A stretch of 64,000 nucleotides of DNA from Loktanella fryxellensis (GCF_900110065.1 NZ_FOCI01000005.1:1-64000), one strand, 5' to 3'; positions 35,399 through 44,598 are shown, counted from the stretch's first letter. Notes: generated from the letters alone by a model not told the origin. Numbers and translations: made by a program.

Positions 35399-36379
35399 CT
35401 AACCCGCCATGACGGCGGCAAACCGCGCCACCGAAATGTTCGATCCGCAGGCGATGATGCCCACGTGCCGCCCCGCCAGATCATCCCGCAGCGGGCCGCA
35501 GATGGCCGCAAGCGACGCCGCACAGGCGGGTTCAGCCATCAGGCGCAGCACGTCCATGTAGTGCCCCATCGCGGCGCGCATCTGGTCGTCGGTCACATGC
35601 ACCATGCGGTCCACGACCTGTGCTGCGACCCCCAGCGAATAGGGCATGGCGCGCGGTGCCGACAGGCTGTCCGCGATGGTGGCGATCCGGTCCAGCGCCA
35701 CCGGGTGGCCTGCGGCCAGACTGCGCGTCAGACTGTCGGCCCCCACAGGCTCCACCCCGATGACGGTGCAGCCGGGGTTTGCTACCTTGAATGCCGCCCC
35801 CAGCCCGCCGATCAACCCGCCACCGCCCACCGGCACCACCAGCACGTCGATCTGCGGCGCCTGTGCGGCGTACTCTGCACCGCAGACCGCAGCGCCCAGC
35901 GTCATGTGCGCCCCGTCGAAGGGGTGCAGGATGGCGCGCCCCTCCTGCGCAACGACGCGGTCCATCTCGGCGAATGCGGCGGGCATGTCGGCGCACAGCG
36001 TCACCTCTGCCCCCATGGTGCGGCAGCCGTCGATGCGCAACGGATCGACGGTGGCGGGCATGGCGATGCGGGCGCTGACGCCAGCCGCCTGTGCAGCCCA
36101 GCTGACCGCCAGCGCATGGTTGCCGCCAGACGCCGCGACCACACCCGCCGCACGCTGCGCCGCGCTCAGCGCCTCGATCCCCAGCAGTACGCCACGGGCC
36201 TTGAACGATCCCGCCTGCTGGAACAGTTCGAGTTTCACCGTCACGCTGGCCGCATCCGGCAGGATGCCGCGCCAGCGGTCCGACGTCAGGGCCAGCGCCG
36301 GCGTGCGCAGGGTGCGGCCCGCGATGCTGGCCGCGGCGGTGGCGATCTGGTCTGGGCCGGGCAGGGTCGGCAGGGTCAT
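35399..36379 (-). CDS. Threonine/serine dehydratase family protein
   Basis: A 326-residue PLP enzyme of fold type II. The PLP lysine is in QAGSFKARG, the phosphate-binding glycine loop is PVGGGGLIGGL, and ASGGNHALA is the asparagine-containing substrate loop. Family members deaminate threonine or serine; a racemase or dehydratase of other hydroxy amino acids cannot be excluded. There is no C-terminal ACT domain, so it is unlikely to be the regulated biosynthetic IlvA. An in-frame ATG at 36400 lies within the sodB terminator and is less likely. Confidence 0.85.
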   Translation of the reverse strand: MTLPTLPGPDQIATAAASIAGRTLRTPALALTSDRWRGILPDAASVTVKLELFQQAGSFKARGVLLGIEALSAAQRAAGVVAASGGNHALAVSWAAQAAGVSARIAMPATVDPLRIDGCRTMGAEVTLCADMPAAFAEMDRVVAQEGRAILHPFDGAHMTLGAAVCGAEYAAQAPQIDVLVVPVGGGGLIGGLGAAFKVANPGCTVIGVEPVGADSLTRSLAAGHPVALDRIATIADSLSAPRAMPYSLGVAAQVVDRMVHVTDDQMRAAMGHYMDVLRLMAEPACAASLAAICGPLRDDLAGRHVGIIACGSNISVARFAAVMAG

Positions 36380-36398
36380 GGCGGTGCGGTCCACATGC

Positions 36399-36428
36399 AA
36401 AAAGGCCCGCGCGGGGGCACGGGCCTTT
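36399..36428 (-). terminator. Rho-independent terminator of sodB
   Basis: On the minus strand, GGCCCGTG pairs with CGCGGGCC (one G-U pair) and TTTTT follows (plus-strand positions 36404-36425 with AAAAA at 36399-36403). It lies 23 bases beyond the sodB stop and runs up to the start of the dehydratase gene. Confidence 0.8.
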
Positions 36429-36450
36429 CATACGCACAGTCGGGGGCAGA

Positions 36451-37050
36451 TTACATCCGGCTTGCGACGTTTTCCCAATCCACGAGGTTGTCGAGGAAGT
36501 TGGTGATGTAGGCAGGACGCTTGTTGCGGAAGTCGATGTAGTAGGAATGCTCCCACACGTCGCAGCCCAGCAGGGCGGTCTGGCCGAAGCACAGCGGGTT
36601 GACGCCGTTCTCGGTCTTGGTGACCTTCAGGCCGCCGTCCGCATCCTTCACCAGCCACGCCCAGCCGGACCCGAACTGACCGGCACCGGCGGCGCCGAAC
36701 TCTTCCTTAAACTTGTCGACCGACCCGAAGCTGTCGGTGATCGCCTTTTCCAGCTCGGACGGCATCTTGGTGTCGGCGGGCGACATCATCTTCCAGAACT
36801 CGTTGTGGTTCCACAACTGGCTCATGTTGTTGAAGATGCCTGACTGCGCGACAGCAGACTTGTCATAGGTGCCGGTGATGATGTCCTCGAGGGATTTGCC
36901 TTCCCACTGGGTCCCGGCAATCGCCTTGTTGCCGTTGGTCACATAGGCGTTGTGGTGGATATCGTGATGATATTCCAGCGTTTCCTTGGACATGCCCTTG
37001 GCGGCGAGTGCGTCGTGCGCGTAGGGAAGATCGGGAAGTTCGAAAGCCAT
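36451..37050 (-). CDS. sodB: Superoxide dismutase, iron type
   Basis: A 199-residue cytoplasmic enzyme that dismutates superoxide. Metal ligands are His28 in EYHHDIHHNAYV, His in SQLWNHNEFW, and Asp and His in GCDVWEHSYYIDF. The Gln in MSQLWNH sits where iron-type enzymes place it, although cambialistic use of manganese cannot be excluded by eye. No signal peptide. It has its own terminator. Confidence 0.95.
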   Translation of the reverse strand: MAFELPDLPYAHDALAAKGMSKETLEYHHDIHHNAYVTNGNKAIAGTQWEGKSLEDIITGTYDKSAVAQSGIFNNMSQLWNHNEFWKMMSPADTKMPSELEKAITDSFGSVDKFKEEFGAAGAGQFGSGWAWLVKDADGGLKVTKTENGVNPLCFGQTALLGCDVWEHSYYIDFRNKRPAYITNFLDNLVDWENVASRM

Positions 37051-37191
37051 GGTGTGACCCTTTCGTTTGATTTCGGTATCGGCTGGCCAGCGGATGCGGC
37101 CGCGTCGCCCGTCAGAAGGAAGCGCGAATGACCGCCGCGTCAACCCCCGCCCACTACCCGGACAAGATCAGGGCGCAGGGCCCGGAATACG

Positions 37192-37227
37192 AAAGGGCCG
37201 CCCGATCCATCAGGATCGGACGGCCCC
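37192..37227 (-). terminator. Rho-independent terminator of the gene at 37248
   Basis: A long imperfect stem joins GGGCCG-CCCGATCC (37195-37208) to GGATCGG-ACGGCCC (37213-37226) around ATCA. On the minus strand TTTC follows. Confidence 0.75.
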
Positions 37228-37247
37228 AATCGTCACGTCACACCAGA

Positions 37248-37673
37248 TCAGTTGGTGGCAGCGGGTGCCGTCTCGGCCGGGGTGGTGACGGCGTCGTCGA
37301 TGGCTTCGCCAGCGTTCTCGACGGCATTGCCGGTCGCGTCCACCGCGTCTGCGGCTGCTTCGCCAGCAGCGTCTGCGGCACCGGCAGCGGCGTCAGCTGC
37401 ATCGTTGTCCGCATCGGCGGCACCGGCAGCGGCGTCGGCCGCGTTGTCGGCAGCCGTGTCACCGGCATCGTCGACAACGGCGGGCGCGGTGGCTGCGGCC
37501 GGATCGACCACGGTTTCCATCGTGTCGTCGCCGCCGAGGAAGAAGAACGCCAGAACGGCGAGGATGACCACGATCACCGCAATCATCAGCACCGGGCTGC
37601 TCTTCTTGGCGGGCGGTGTGGTGTTGTCGATGTTGTTGGTCGTGTTGGGACGGTTGGTATACGGATCGGACAT
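37248..37673 (-). CDS. Single-pass membrane protein with Ala/Asp-rich tail, unknown function
   Basis: A 141-residue protein not recognised as a known family. Residues 1-28 are polar with Asn/Thr runs, 29-47 form a membrane helix (VLMIAVIVVILAVLAFFFL), and 50-141 are almost wholly Ala, Asp, Gly and Thr with an imperfect repeat AADAAAGAAD. The tail would be periplasmic and unstructured or helical. It is a single transcription unit closed by its own terminator. Confidence 0.65.
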   Translation of the reverse strand: MSDPYTNRPNTTNNIDNTTPPAKKSSPVLMIAVIVVILAVLAFFFLGGDDTMETVVDPAAATAPAVVDDAGDTAADNAADAAAGAADADNDAADAAAGAADAAGEAAADAVDATGNAVENAGEAIDDAVTTPAETAPAATN

Positions 37674-37913
37674 GGAAGCAGCCTCCAGCTTGCTGTGGTT
37701 TGACGAATGAACACCGGGTTCACGCATTTGTTCCCGGGATGCAAACCGAATGATTCAATCCCGACGCCCCCGCGCCTGTCCCGCCGACGGCCCGGTCCCG
37801 CGCGGCACTGGCTGCGATCACTCGTCGCGGTCTCGGTCTGGACCCGACGGCCGGGGTTTCAACCGGAGCCGGTCGTCGCTAGGTAGAAGGCCACTGCAAG
37901 AAGGATATGTTGC

Positions 37914-39155
37914 GTGTTCTGGATCATCTGCTTCGTCATGGCGCTTGGCGTGGTCACAACGTTGCTGGCGCCCCTGCTGCGCCCCGCCGACCGTGGCGAA
38001 GACCATCCGCAGATCGCCATCTACAAGGGCCAGCTGGAAGAGGTGGACCGCGACATCGAACGCGGCGTGCTCAACCCCGCCGAGGCGGAACGGGCGCGGG
38101 TCGAAATCTCGCGCAGGCTGCTGGCGGTGTCGCGCACGGCGACGACCGACCGCGCCGCGCCGATTTGGGCCAATCGGGCCATGGCGGCCGGTGTCACGGG
38201 CTTTCTGCTGATCGCAGCGCTGCTGACATACCGCAGCCTCGGCGCGCCGGGCGAGCCCGACCAGCCGCTGGCCGCGCGGATGGCCCAGGCCCAGGACATG
38301 CGCGAGAACCGCCCCGATCAGGCCGCACTCGAAGCAGCGGCGCCGCCACCGCCCGCCGTCGAAGCGCCTGCCGAGTACCTACAGATGATCGCACAACTGC
38401 GTCAGACGGTGCCGACGCGGCCCGACGACCTGCAGGGCTGGACCCTGCTTGCGCTGCACGAGGCGCGGCTTGGCAACTATGCCGATGCGGCGCAGGCGCA
38501 GGCCCGCGTGGTTGACCTGAAGGGCGATACCGTCGTCAGTGCCGATTTGGAACGTCAGGCCGACCTGCTGGTCGCCGCCGCCGGTGGCATCGTGTCGCCG
38601 CAGGTCGAGGCGATCGCCATGCGGCTGGTCGAGCAGGACCCCGGCCAGATCGCCGGGCGGTACTATCTCGGCGCGCTCTTTGCCCAGACCGGGCGGCCCG
38701 ATGTGGCGTTCCGCTATTGGCGGCCACTGGTCGAGGGGGACGCGAGCACGTTCCACACCGAACTGGCCCGCGCGCAGATCGAGGATGCGGCGGTGCGAGC
38801 GGGCATGACCTATACCGCGCCCGCCGTGCGCGGACCGGGTGTCGACGACATCGCGGCGGCGCAGGACATGGCCCCCGAGGACCGTCAGGCGATGATCGGC
38901 GGCATGGTCAACCAGCTCGCCGACCGTCTCGCGCAGCAGGGCGGTCCCGCCAGCGACTGGGCCCGCCTGATCTCCGCCTACGGTGTGCTGGGCGAAACGC
39001 AGGCCGCATCCGAGGTCTGGGCCGAGGCGCAGCTGAGCTTTGCCGGCGATACGATCGCACTGCAGCTTCTGACGACGGCGGCGCAATCGGCGGGCGTGTC
39101 GGACGGCGCGGCTGCACCGGCGACCGCCCCGGCACCAGCGGGTGCCACGGAATGA
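37914..39155 (+). CDS. ccmI: Cytochrome c biogenesis protein CcmI
   Basis: A 413-residue apocytochrome c chaperone of the haem ligation module. Two membrane segments (about 1-20 and 87-105) enclose a cytoplasmic loop with a leucine-zipper-like helix ([23 protein letters not shown]). The periplasmic C-terminal half is TPR-like and binds apocytochrome tails. The start is GTG, preceded by AGAAGGA. It is separated from the ccmABCDG genes by 19 kb and coupled to ruvX by ATGA. ccmF and ccmH are not in the window. Confidence 0.93.
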   Translation: MFWIICFVMALGVVTTLLAPLLRPADRGEDHPQIAIYKGQLEEVDRDIERGVLNPAEAERARVEISRRLLAVSRTATTDRAAPIWANRAMAAGVTGFLLIAALLTYRSLGAPGEPDQPLAARMAQAQDMRENRPDQAALEAAAPPPPAVEAPAEYLQMIAQLRQTVPTRPDDLQGWTLLALHEARLGNYADAAQAQARVVDLKGDTVVSADLERQADLLVAAAGGIVSPQVEAIAMRLVEQDPGQIAGRYYLGALFAQTGRPDVAFRYWRPLVEGDASTFHTELARAQIEDAAVRAGMTYTAPAVRGPGVDDIAAAQDMAPEDRQAMIGGMVNQLADRLAQQGGPASDWARLISAYGVLGETQAASEVWAEAQLSFAGDTIALQLLTTAAQSAGVSDGAAAPATAPAPAGATE

Positions 39156-39628
39156 TCTGCCCCGAGGTCAGCGATTTCGTGGCTGCCGTCCCCGCGCACG
39201 GCGCACTCGCGGGCCTCGATCTGGGGACCGTAACGATCGGTGTCGCCGTGTCCGACGTCATGCGCGGCGTGGCGACCCCGTTCGAGACGATCAGGCGCAA
39301 GAAATTCGGCCTCGACGCCGCGGCGCTGCTGGCGCTGTGCGAGCGGCGGCACATCACCGGCCTCGTGCTGGGCCTGCCGCTGAACATGGACGGAAGCGAG
39401 GGGCCGCGCTGTCAGGCGACCCGCGCCTTTGCCCGCAACCTCGAAAAGCTGACGCCGCTGCCGATCACGTATTGGGACGAACGCTTGTCCACCGTCGCCG
39501 CCACCCGCGCCCTGCTGGAGGCGGATGCATCGCGCAAGCGCCGGGCCGAGGTGATCGACCACGTCGCCGCCGCCTATATCCTGCAGGGTGCGCTGGACCG
39601 GATGCGCCACATGGCGGCGCACCCATGA
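39152..39628 (+). CDS. ruvX: Putative pre-16S rRNA nuclease / Holliday junction resolvase-like YqgF
   Basis: A 158-residue RNase H-like protein. The acidic residues expected in the active site are in [27 protein letters not shown] and [26 protein letters not shown] is the family signature. E. coli YqgF processes the 5' end of 16S rRNA. It overlaps both neighbours by four bases. Confidence 0.93.
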   Translation: MICPEVSDFVAAVPAHGALAGLDLGTVTIGVAVSDVMRGVATPFETIRRKKFGLDAAALLALCERRHITGLVLGLPLNMDGSEGPRCQATRAFARNLEKLTPLPITYWDERLSTVAATRALLEADASRKRRAEVIDHVAAAYILQGALDRMRHMAAHP

Positions 39629-39855
39629 CCGGATTGCCCAAACCGCAGCGCCCGATCGCCACGCCGCAGCCGGCCGCCATCGTCAGCCCTTGCACCAAGG
39701 TCTGCGTGATCGACCGCGCCAGCCGCCTGTGCATCGGCTGCCTGCGCAGCATCGACGAGATCGGGGCCTGGTCGCGCATGACGCCCGCCGCCCGCGACGC
39801 GGTCATGGCGGACCTGTCCGGTCGCAGCGGCCTGATCGCGCCGCAGCAGCCCTAG
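39625..39855 (+). CDS. DUF1289 small cysteine-motif protein
   Basis: A 76-residue protein with the DUF1289 pattern [17 protein letters not shown], four cysteines likely to bind a metal, followed by [15 protein letters not shown]. Function unknown in the family, which is often found as a short companion gene in proteobacteria. ATG overlaps the ruvX stop; its own stop overlaps that of the convergent ABC gene. Confidence 0.88.
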   Translation: MTGLPKPQRPIATPQPAAIVSPCTKVCVIDRASRLCIGCLRSIDEIGAWSRMTPAARDAVMADLSGRSGLIAPQQP

Positions 39856-40934
39856 GCCGCGACGGGAAACACGAAACAGCGGTCGCGGCGGATCATGATC
39901 CACAGCGGCGTGCCGGGACGCGGCAGGAAGACGGACGGGATCTGCGCCTTCAGGATGGTGCCGTCGTGGTCCATGCGGAATTCCACCAGCGATTCCGACC
40001 CCATGAAGCGGGCGCGCTGCACGATGCCGCGCGCCGCCGTGCCTTCGGCGGGCGTGGGCAGCGGGCCGCGCCCGGCCCGGTCGAAGTCGATCTTCAGATG
40101 CTGCGGCCGGATGCAGATCTGCACCCGTGTGCCGTCCGGCACCCCGGGCGCGAGGAACTGACCGAACGGCGTGTCCGTCAGCGCCCCGCGCACCGTACCC
40201 TCGATCACGTTGATGTCGCTGAAAAAAGCCGCCGCCTGCCGGTCCACCGGCGTGTTGTAGATGTTGTAGGGCGCGCCCCGCTGCACGATCCGCCCGTCGC
40301 GCATCAGCGCGATCTCGTCGGCCATGCGCATCGCCTCGCCGGGCTCGTGGGTGACCAGCAGCACGGCGGTCCCCTCGGCCTTCAGCACGTCGAGTGTCTG
40401 ATCGCGGATCTCGTCGCGCAGCCGATCATCGAGGCCCGAGAACGGCTCGTCCATCAGCATCACGCGGGGGCGCGGCGCAAGCGCACGCGCAAGCGCCACC
40501 CGCTGCTGTTCGCCGCCCGACAGCTCGTGCGGATAGCGGTCGATGTGGCGACCCATGCCGACCTTGGCCAGCAGATCGACGACGGCGGCCCGCTGCGCCG
40601 TCTTGCTGCCTTTCATGCCGAAGGCCACGTTGCGGGCCACGCTCAGATGCGGGAACAGGGCAAAGTCCTGGAACATCAGCCCGATGGGCCGCTTTTCGGG
40701 CGGAGTCGCGTGTCCGTCGTCGCAGATCACCCTTCCGTCCACGCGGATCGTGCCCGCGTCGGGGCCCTCGATCCCGGCGATCATGCGCAGGGTGGTGGAT
40801 TTGCCGCAGCCGGATGGCCCCAGCAGGCACGTCACCTGACCGGGCAGAATCGACAGGCTCACGTCGTCCACGACGGATCGTCCACCGAAGGATTTGGCGA
40901 TGTGCGAGATTTCGAGGCGCGGGACGGATGGCAT
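39852..40934 (-). CDS. Orphan ABC transporter ATPase, iron/polyamine (FbpC/PotA) type
   Basis: A 360-residue ATPase. Walker A is GPSGCGKST, the signature LSGGEQQRVALARAL and Walker B VMLMDEPFSGLD. A C-terminal TOBE domain (about 240-360) is typical of importers for ferric iron, spermidine, molybdate or sulfate. No permease or binding-protein gene lies nearby, so the partner is unknown. It may share a permease encoded elsewhere. Confidence 0.85.
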   Translation of the reverse strand: MPSVPRLEISHIAKSFGGRSVVDDVSLSILPGQVTCLLGPSGCGKSTTLRMIAGIEGPDAGTIRVDGRVICDDGHATPPEKRPIGLMFQDFALFPHLSVARNVAFGMKGSKTAQRAAVVDLLAKVGMGRHIDRYPHELSGGEQQRVALARALAPRPRVMLMDEPFSGLDDRLRDEIRDQTLDVLKAEGTAVLLVTHEPGEAMRMADEIALMRDGRIVQRGAPYNIYNTPVDRQAAAFFSDINVIEGTVRGALTDTPFGQFLAPGVPDGTRVQICIRPQHLKIDFDRAGRGPLPTPAEGTAARGIVQRARFMGSESLVEFRMDHDGTILKAQIPSVFLPRPGTPLWIMIRRDRCFVFPVAA

Positions 40935-40998
40935 GGGCTTCTCTGCGGCGATGCCTGACGGAAACGGACGGGCAAGTTCACCTAGCAATGCGGCACGT

Positions 40999-41030
40999 CC
41001 ATCGCAAGGGCGGCCCCGCCCATCGCAAGG
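40999..41030. repeat. Two direct copies of CCATCGCAAGG
   Basis: The 11-base string occurs at 40999-41009 and 41020-41030, giving a 21-base near-tandem repeat in the short gap between the SDR stop and the ABC ATPase start. It may be a regulator site upstream of the ATPase gene or slippage debris. Confidence 0.55.
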
Positions 41031-41043
41031 ACGCCCCCCCGCC

Positions 41044-41823
41044 CTACAGCGTGGCGTTGATCGCGCCGCCGTCCAGCAGGATGTTCTGCCCCACGATGAA
41101 GCCCGCGTGGGTGGAACACAGGAACGCGCACATGGCGCCGAACTCCTCTGCCGTGCCATAGCGGCGGGCGGGGATCGTCGCGGCCCGCTGGTCGCGGGCC
41201 TGTTGCAGGGTGATGCCCTGCGCCTGCGCCACGGTGCCGTCCAGCGCGTCGGCGCGGTCGGTGGCGTGGATGCCCGGCAGCAGGTTGTTGATCGTCACGC
41301 CATGCGGGGCGACCTGCCGCGCGGTGCCTGCGACATAGCCGGTCAGCCCGGCGCGGGCGCTGTTCGACAGGCCCAGTTGCGCGATCGGTGCCTTGACCGA
41401 CCCGGAGGTGATGTTGACCACCCGCCCCCAGCCACGGTCGATCATCCCCGGCAGCAGCGCCGTCATCAGCGCGATGGGGGTCAGCATGTTGGCATCCAGC
41501 GCCGCGATGAAATCGTCGCGGTCCCAGTCGGACCAGACCCCCGGCGGCGGGCCACCCGCATTCGTCACGAGGATGTCCACGCCCGCCGCGGCGTCGATCA
41601 GCACGGCCCGCGCGGCGGCGTCGGTCACGTCGCCGGCGACGGTGGTCACGCGGATGCCGTGGGCGTCACGCAGGGCCTGCGCCAACCGCTCCAGCCCGTC
41701 TGCACCACGGGCATTCAGCACCAGATCGACGCCGGCGGCGGCCAGCGCCTGCGCACAGCCCGCGCCCAACCCTCGCGATGCCGCGCAGACCAGCGCGGTT
41801 TTGCCTTCCAGACCCAGGTCCAT
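41044..41823 (-). CDS. SDR-fold protein lacking the catalytic Tyr and Lys
   Basis: A 259-residue Rossmann-fold protein of the short-chain dehydrogenase family, FabG-like in length. The nucleotide loop reads CAASRGLGAG instead of the usual TGxxxGIG. Where YxxxK is expected the protein has SNSARAG, so Tyr is replaced by Ser and Lys by Arg. I recall a described SDR subgroup that departs from the motifs in this way (LSN-x-ARAGL). A reductase activity is therefore doubtful; binding or an altered reaction is possible. It stands divergent to the Hint gene. Confidence 0.8.
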   Translation of the reverse strand: MDLGLEGKTALVCAASRGLGAGCAQALAAAGVDLVLNARGADGLERLAQALRDAHGIRVTTVAGDVTDAAARAVLIDAAAGVDILVTNAGGPPPGVWSDWDRDDFIAALDANMLTPIALMTALLPGMIDRGWGRVVNITSGSVKAPIAQLGLSNSARAGLTGYVAGTARQVAPHGVTINNLLPGIHATDRADALDGTVAQAQGITLQQARDQRAATIPARRYGTAEEFGAMCAFLCSTHAGFIVGQNILLDGGAINATL

Positions 41824-41963
41824 GCGATTAGTGTCTCCCGCAACCTTGAACGCAACTTTACATTGCTTAACATCGTGTCAATGGTTTGGGGTCATAGGCT
41901 GACGTGCCGGGTCTGTCACGCGCCACCTGCGACCCATCGCCCGACACGACTGGTAGGAGACCG

Positions 41964-42965
41964 ATGCAAGCCCCCGCCCCTCCAAGCCAGAGCGTTCATG
42001 TCCTGCCGGCAGAACTGTTCACCGTGACCGATGGCGTGGCCTTCGGCGATCCGTTGACCTTTGCCGACGACCTTGTGCTGGACGACACCTATGAGCTGGT
42101 GTCGGATGCGGCCCCCCTTGCGCTTGCCCTGACGGCGGCCGCTGCGGGTGGCCAATTCCGCATCGCCGCCGGTGGGCAGGTCGGCATGGCGGGCAACGAC
42201 CTGTTTCTGGACTGCTGCATCACGCTGATGGCCCCCGACGGCAAGACCTGCGAGGCGCTGGTGCTGGTCGAGGTGATCGGCGGCGGCGTCGAGGCGGTCT
42301 ATCTGCTGCCGCTGGCGCATCTGCTGGCGCATCACCCCTACCGGCTGGTGGGTGTCGACCGGCAGATCGCCACGACGCGGTTCGCGCAGGTCGCCAGCGT
42401 GTCGTTCACCCGTGGCACCCACATCACCATGGCCAGCGGCGCGCAGGTCCCGATCGAGGCGATCCGCATAGGCGACCGGGTCCTGACCCGCGACGACGGC
42501 CCGCAGGCCGTGCGCTGGGTCGGCGAGACGACCTTGCGCGCGACCGGCGACTTTGCCCCCGTGGTCATCGCCAAGGGCGCGCTGCACAACGCCAACGACC
42601 TCGTTCTGTCGCCGGACCACCGCCTGTTCGTCTATCAGCGACAGGACCGGCTGGGGGCTGGTCGTCACGAGGTGCTGGTCAAGGTGCGGCACCTGATCAA
42701 CGGCGATACGGTCTTTCAGCAGGACGGTGGGTTCGTCGATTATTTCCAGTTGCTGTTCGACCAGCACCAGATCATCTACGCCGAAGGGATCGCCGCGGAA
42801 TCCCTGCTGATCGACCCGCGCACCCGCGCCGCGCTGCCCGCGCATCTGCACGACGACCTGCACCGCGGTCACGGACACCGGCATCACCACGACTACGAAG
42901 TGCGCGAATCACTGCTGAGCGCCGGTGACGCGGTCGCCCTGCTGCGCCGCGCCTCGACCGACTGA
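41964..42965 (+). CDS. Hint-domain protein (Hint_2 type), putatively secreted
   Basis: A 333-residue protein. Residues 1-140 are of unknown fold, rich in hydrophobic strands. A Hint domain begins near 147 (SFTRGTHITMASGAQVPIEAI, then GDRVLTRDDGPQAVRWVGE) and continues to about 290 with LVLSPDHRLFVYQ. In inteins and hedgehog proteins the first residue is Cys; here it is Ser147. A His-rich stretch HRGHGHRHHHDY lies near the C-terminus. TAGGAGA precedes the ATG at 41964. Such proteins are frequent in Rhodobacteraceae, often near secretion genes; self-cleavage here is unproven. Confidence 0.8.
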   Translation: MQAPAPPSQSVHVLPAELFTVTDGVAFGDPLTFADDLVLDDTYELVSDAAPLALALTAAAAGGQFRIAAGGQVGMAGNDLFLDCCITLMAPDGKTCEALVLVEVIGGGVEAVYLLPLAHLLAHHPYRLVGVDRQIATTRFAQVASVSFTRGTHITMASGAQVPIEAIRIGDRVLTRDDGPQAVRWVGETTLRATGDFAPVVIAKGALHNANDLVLSPDHRLFVYQRQDRLGAGRHEVLVKVRHLINGDTVFQQDGGFVDYFQLLFDQHQIIYAEGIAAESLLIDPRTRAALPAHLHDDLHRGHGHRHHHDYEVRESLLSAGDAVALLRRASTD

Positions 42966-43329
42966 GGCGGGCCGTCCGGGTCGCAGCCTGCGGATCGGAT
43001 CGCACGAACCGCCATGACCCGTGGCGGGCCGGATTTGGGTCAGGGCGGGTCGCAGGGACGACAGTCGGGTGTGTGGGACGGTAGGTGGGCGGCTTGCCGG
43101 AACGCGGTGCATCGCGCAGTCTGACCGGTCACCACCATGACATGCGTCCAATCAGGCGGCCCTCAGCACATGCCCCTGTCGAATCGCTTCGACCAATGCA
43201 TCGGTCGCAAAAGACCCGCCCAAACAGGGCGTCAGGCAAGATCGCGTCACGCCGCCACCGCGGTGCGCCGGCGACGTCCCATGGTCGGATCCGGCCGGTG
43301 CCGGTTCATCCCGTGGTCTCAGCCGCGCG
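42966..43329. other. 364-base gap without a supported gene
   Basis: No terminator hairpin, RNA gene or repeat was recognised. On the minus strand a short frame ending at 43152 (tail GGSFATDALVEAIRQGHVLRAA) looks protein-like but has no clear start or ribosome site; it could be a 32-codon gene or a remnant. Confidence 0.4.
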
Positions 43330-43899
43330 TCAGTCAGCCACGCGGTCGGCGGCGAAGGTGCCGTCGAAGATGTCGATGCCCTCGGGTCCGGTGATGTCGC
43401 CGAAGACCAGCCCGCCGACCGCCGTCTGGTCCGCGCCCAGGAAATCGCCCTCGATCTCGGCATCGATGAGATAGTCGTCGCTGCCATCGGTCAGCGTACC
43501 GTTCAGCGCACCGTCAAAGGTATAGGCTGCCGAAGTATCCGTATCGCGGTACACGTCGCCACCGCTGATCGTCAGCGCGCCGCCCAGACGGCGGGCCCCT
43601 CCGGCCTCGAACCCGGTGGCCTGCCCGCGGATCTGGTCGAACCCGGTAGCAAAGTTCACCTCCATGCGCAGGTCAGCCAGATAGTTTTCGCGCGACCCAT
43701 CGTCGCCGGTCGGCAGTTCGGCCCGCATGTAGCCGTCATAGGTCGCGCGTCCGGTCGTCGGCAGGGTGCGCGGGTCGGTGACGTCAAGATCCGCGGGGAC
43801 GACCACCGGACCCGCGTCACCCCCCGACCCGCCACCTGCGCCGCAGCCGGTCAGCCAGCCGCACAGTGCCAGCACCACCGCTGCGTTCATCCTCATCAT
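43330..43899 (-). CDS. Lipoprotein 1 of a tandem trio, beta-barrel type (TbpB-like)
   Basis: A 189-residue lipoprotein with lipobox LTGC (Cys19). After a Gly/Val linker, the segment LPTTGRATYDGYM begins a strand-rich domain with alternating small and charged residues, DGALNGTLTDGSDDYLIDAEIEG and a C-terminal VGGLVFGDITGPEG block. The pattern resembles the small barrel of transferrin-binding-protein-like surface lipoproteins. Ligand unknown. It lies 81 bases from the next member of the trio. Confidence 0.7.
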   Translation of the reverse strand: MMRMNAAVVLALCGWLTGCGAGGGSGGDAGPVVVPADLDVTDPRTLPTTGRATYDGYMRAELPTGDDGSRENYLADLRMEVNFATGFDQIRGQATGFEAGGARRLGGALTISGGDVYRDTDTSAAYTFDGALNGTLTDGSDDYLIDAEIEGDFLGADQTAVGGLVFGDITGPEGIDIFDGTFAADRVAD

Positions 43900-43980
43900 C
43901 CCCGTCTCCTGTCAATCCTGGAGCCTCAGGATGGACAGGCACGGTTAACAAAGGATGAACGTCACACGGAGCCGCTGGTA

Positions 43981-44598
43981 CTAGCGTTCGAGGATGCCCG
44001 TCAGCCCGAAGGTGCCGCGCTGCGTCCCGCGCGACACGCCGGCATCGGTCACCACGCTGCCGGTCATCGGCACGCCGACGTATTGCCCGCTGCTGCCCTT
44101 GAACCCGCCGCGCGTGATGGCACCGTCCAGCACATAGGTATCGCCGGATTCGTCGACCAGCCGCCCGTCTACATCCGATCGGATCGTGACCTGACTGCTG
44201 TTGAGCCTGCGATCCAGCACCCCATTGCGCAGGCTCAACGTGCCGTCCATTTCCTCGTTGCGCGAGGTGACGAAGTTGCCAACCGTGCCGCCGACCCGGT
44301 TGTTGGTGAAATCGACGCCCATCACCATGACGCCGGCCACATCCGTGTTGCCCGTGGGCAGAGACATGTCGCCCGCGACATAGCCCGCATAGGTGGCCTG
44401 ACCGCTGACCGGCACCTGCGCCTTGGGTGTCACGCGCGCGGCATCGTAGCCCGGCCTGATTTCGCTTTCGACGCGTTTGATCTCGCGCAGGCTCAACCGG
44501 TCGGGATCGACGGGCGTCGTCGGCACGGTCGTGCCGCCACAGGCGGCGACGACGACGAGAGCGCTCAGACTGGCGAGGAATCGGATGGGGTGACGCAT
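43981..44598 (-). CDS. Lipoprotein 2 of the trio
   Basis: A 205-residue lipoprotein with lipobox VAAC (Cys20). A polar region (about 30-65) precedes PVSGQATYAGYVAGD, the shared motif of the trio, then strand-rich sequence with VDFTNNRVGGTVGNF and GSVVTDAGVSRGTQRG. It ends GTFGLTGILER. Same strand and spacing as its neighbours; ligand and exposure unknown. Confidence 0.7.
   Translation of the reverse strand: MRHPIRFLASLSALVVVAACGGTTVPTTPVDPDRLSLREIKRVESEIRPGYDAARVTPKAQVPVSGQATYAGYVAGDMSLPTGNTDVAGVMVMGVDFTNNRVGGTVGNFVTSRNEEMDGTLSLRNGVLDRRLNSSQVTIRSDVDGRLVDESGDTYVLDGAITRGGFKGSSGQYVGVPMTGSVVTDAGVSRGTQRGTFGLTGILER

Noticed and set aside
35399-36400. Threonine dehydratase start at 36400
   Set aside because: That ATG lies in the T tract side of the sodB terminator; the ATG at 36379 gives a normal family N-terminus.
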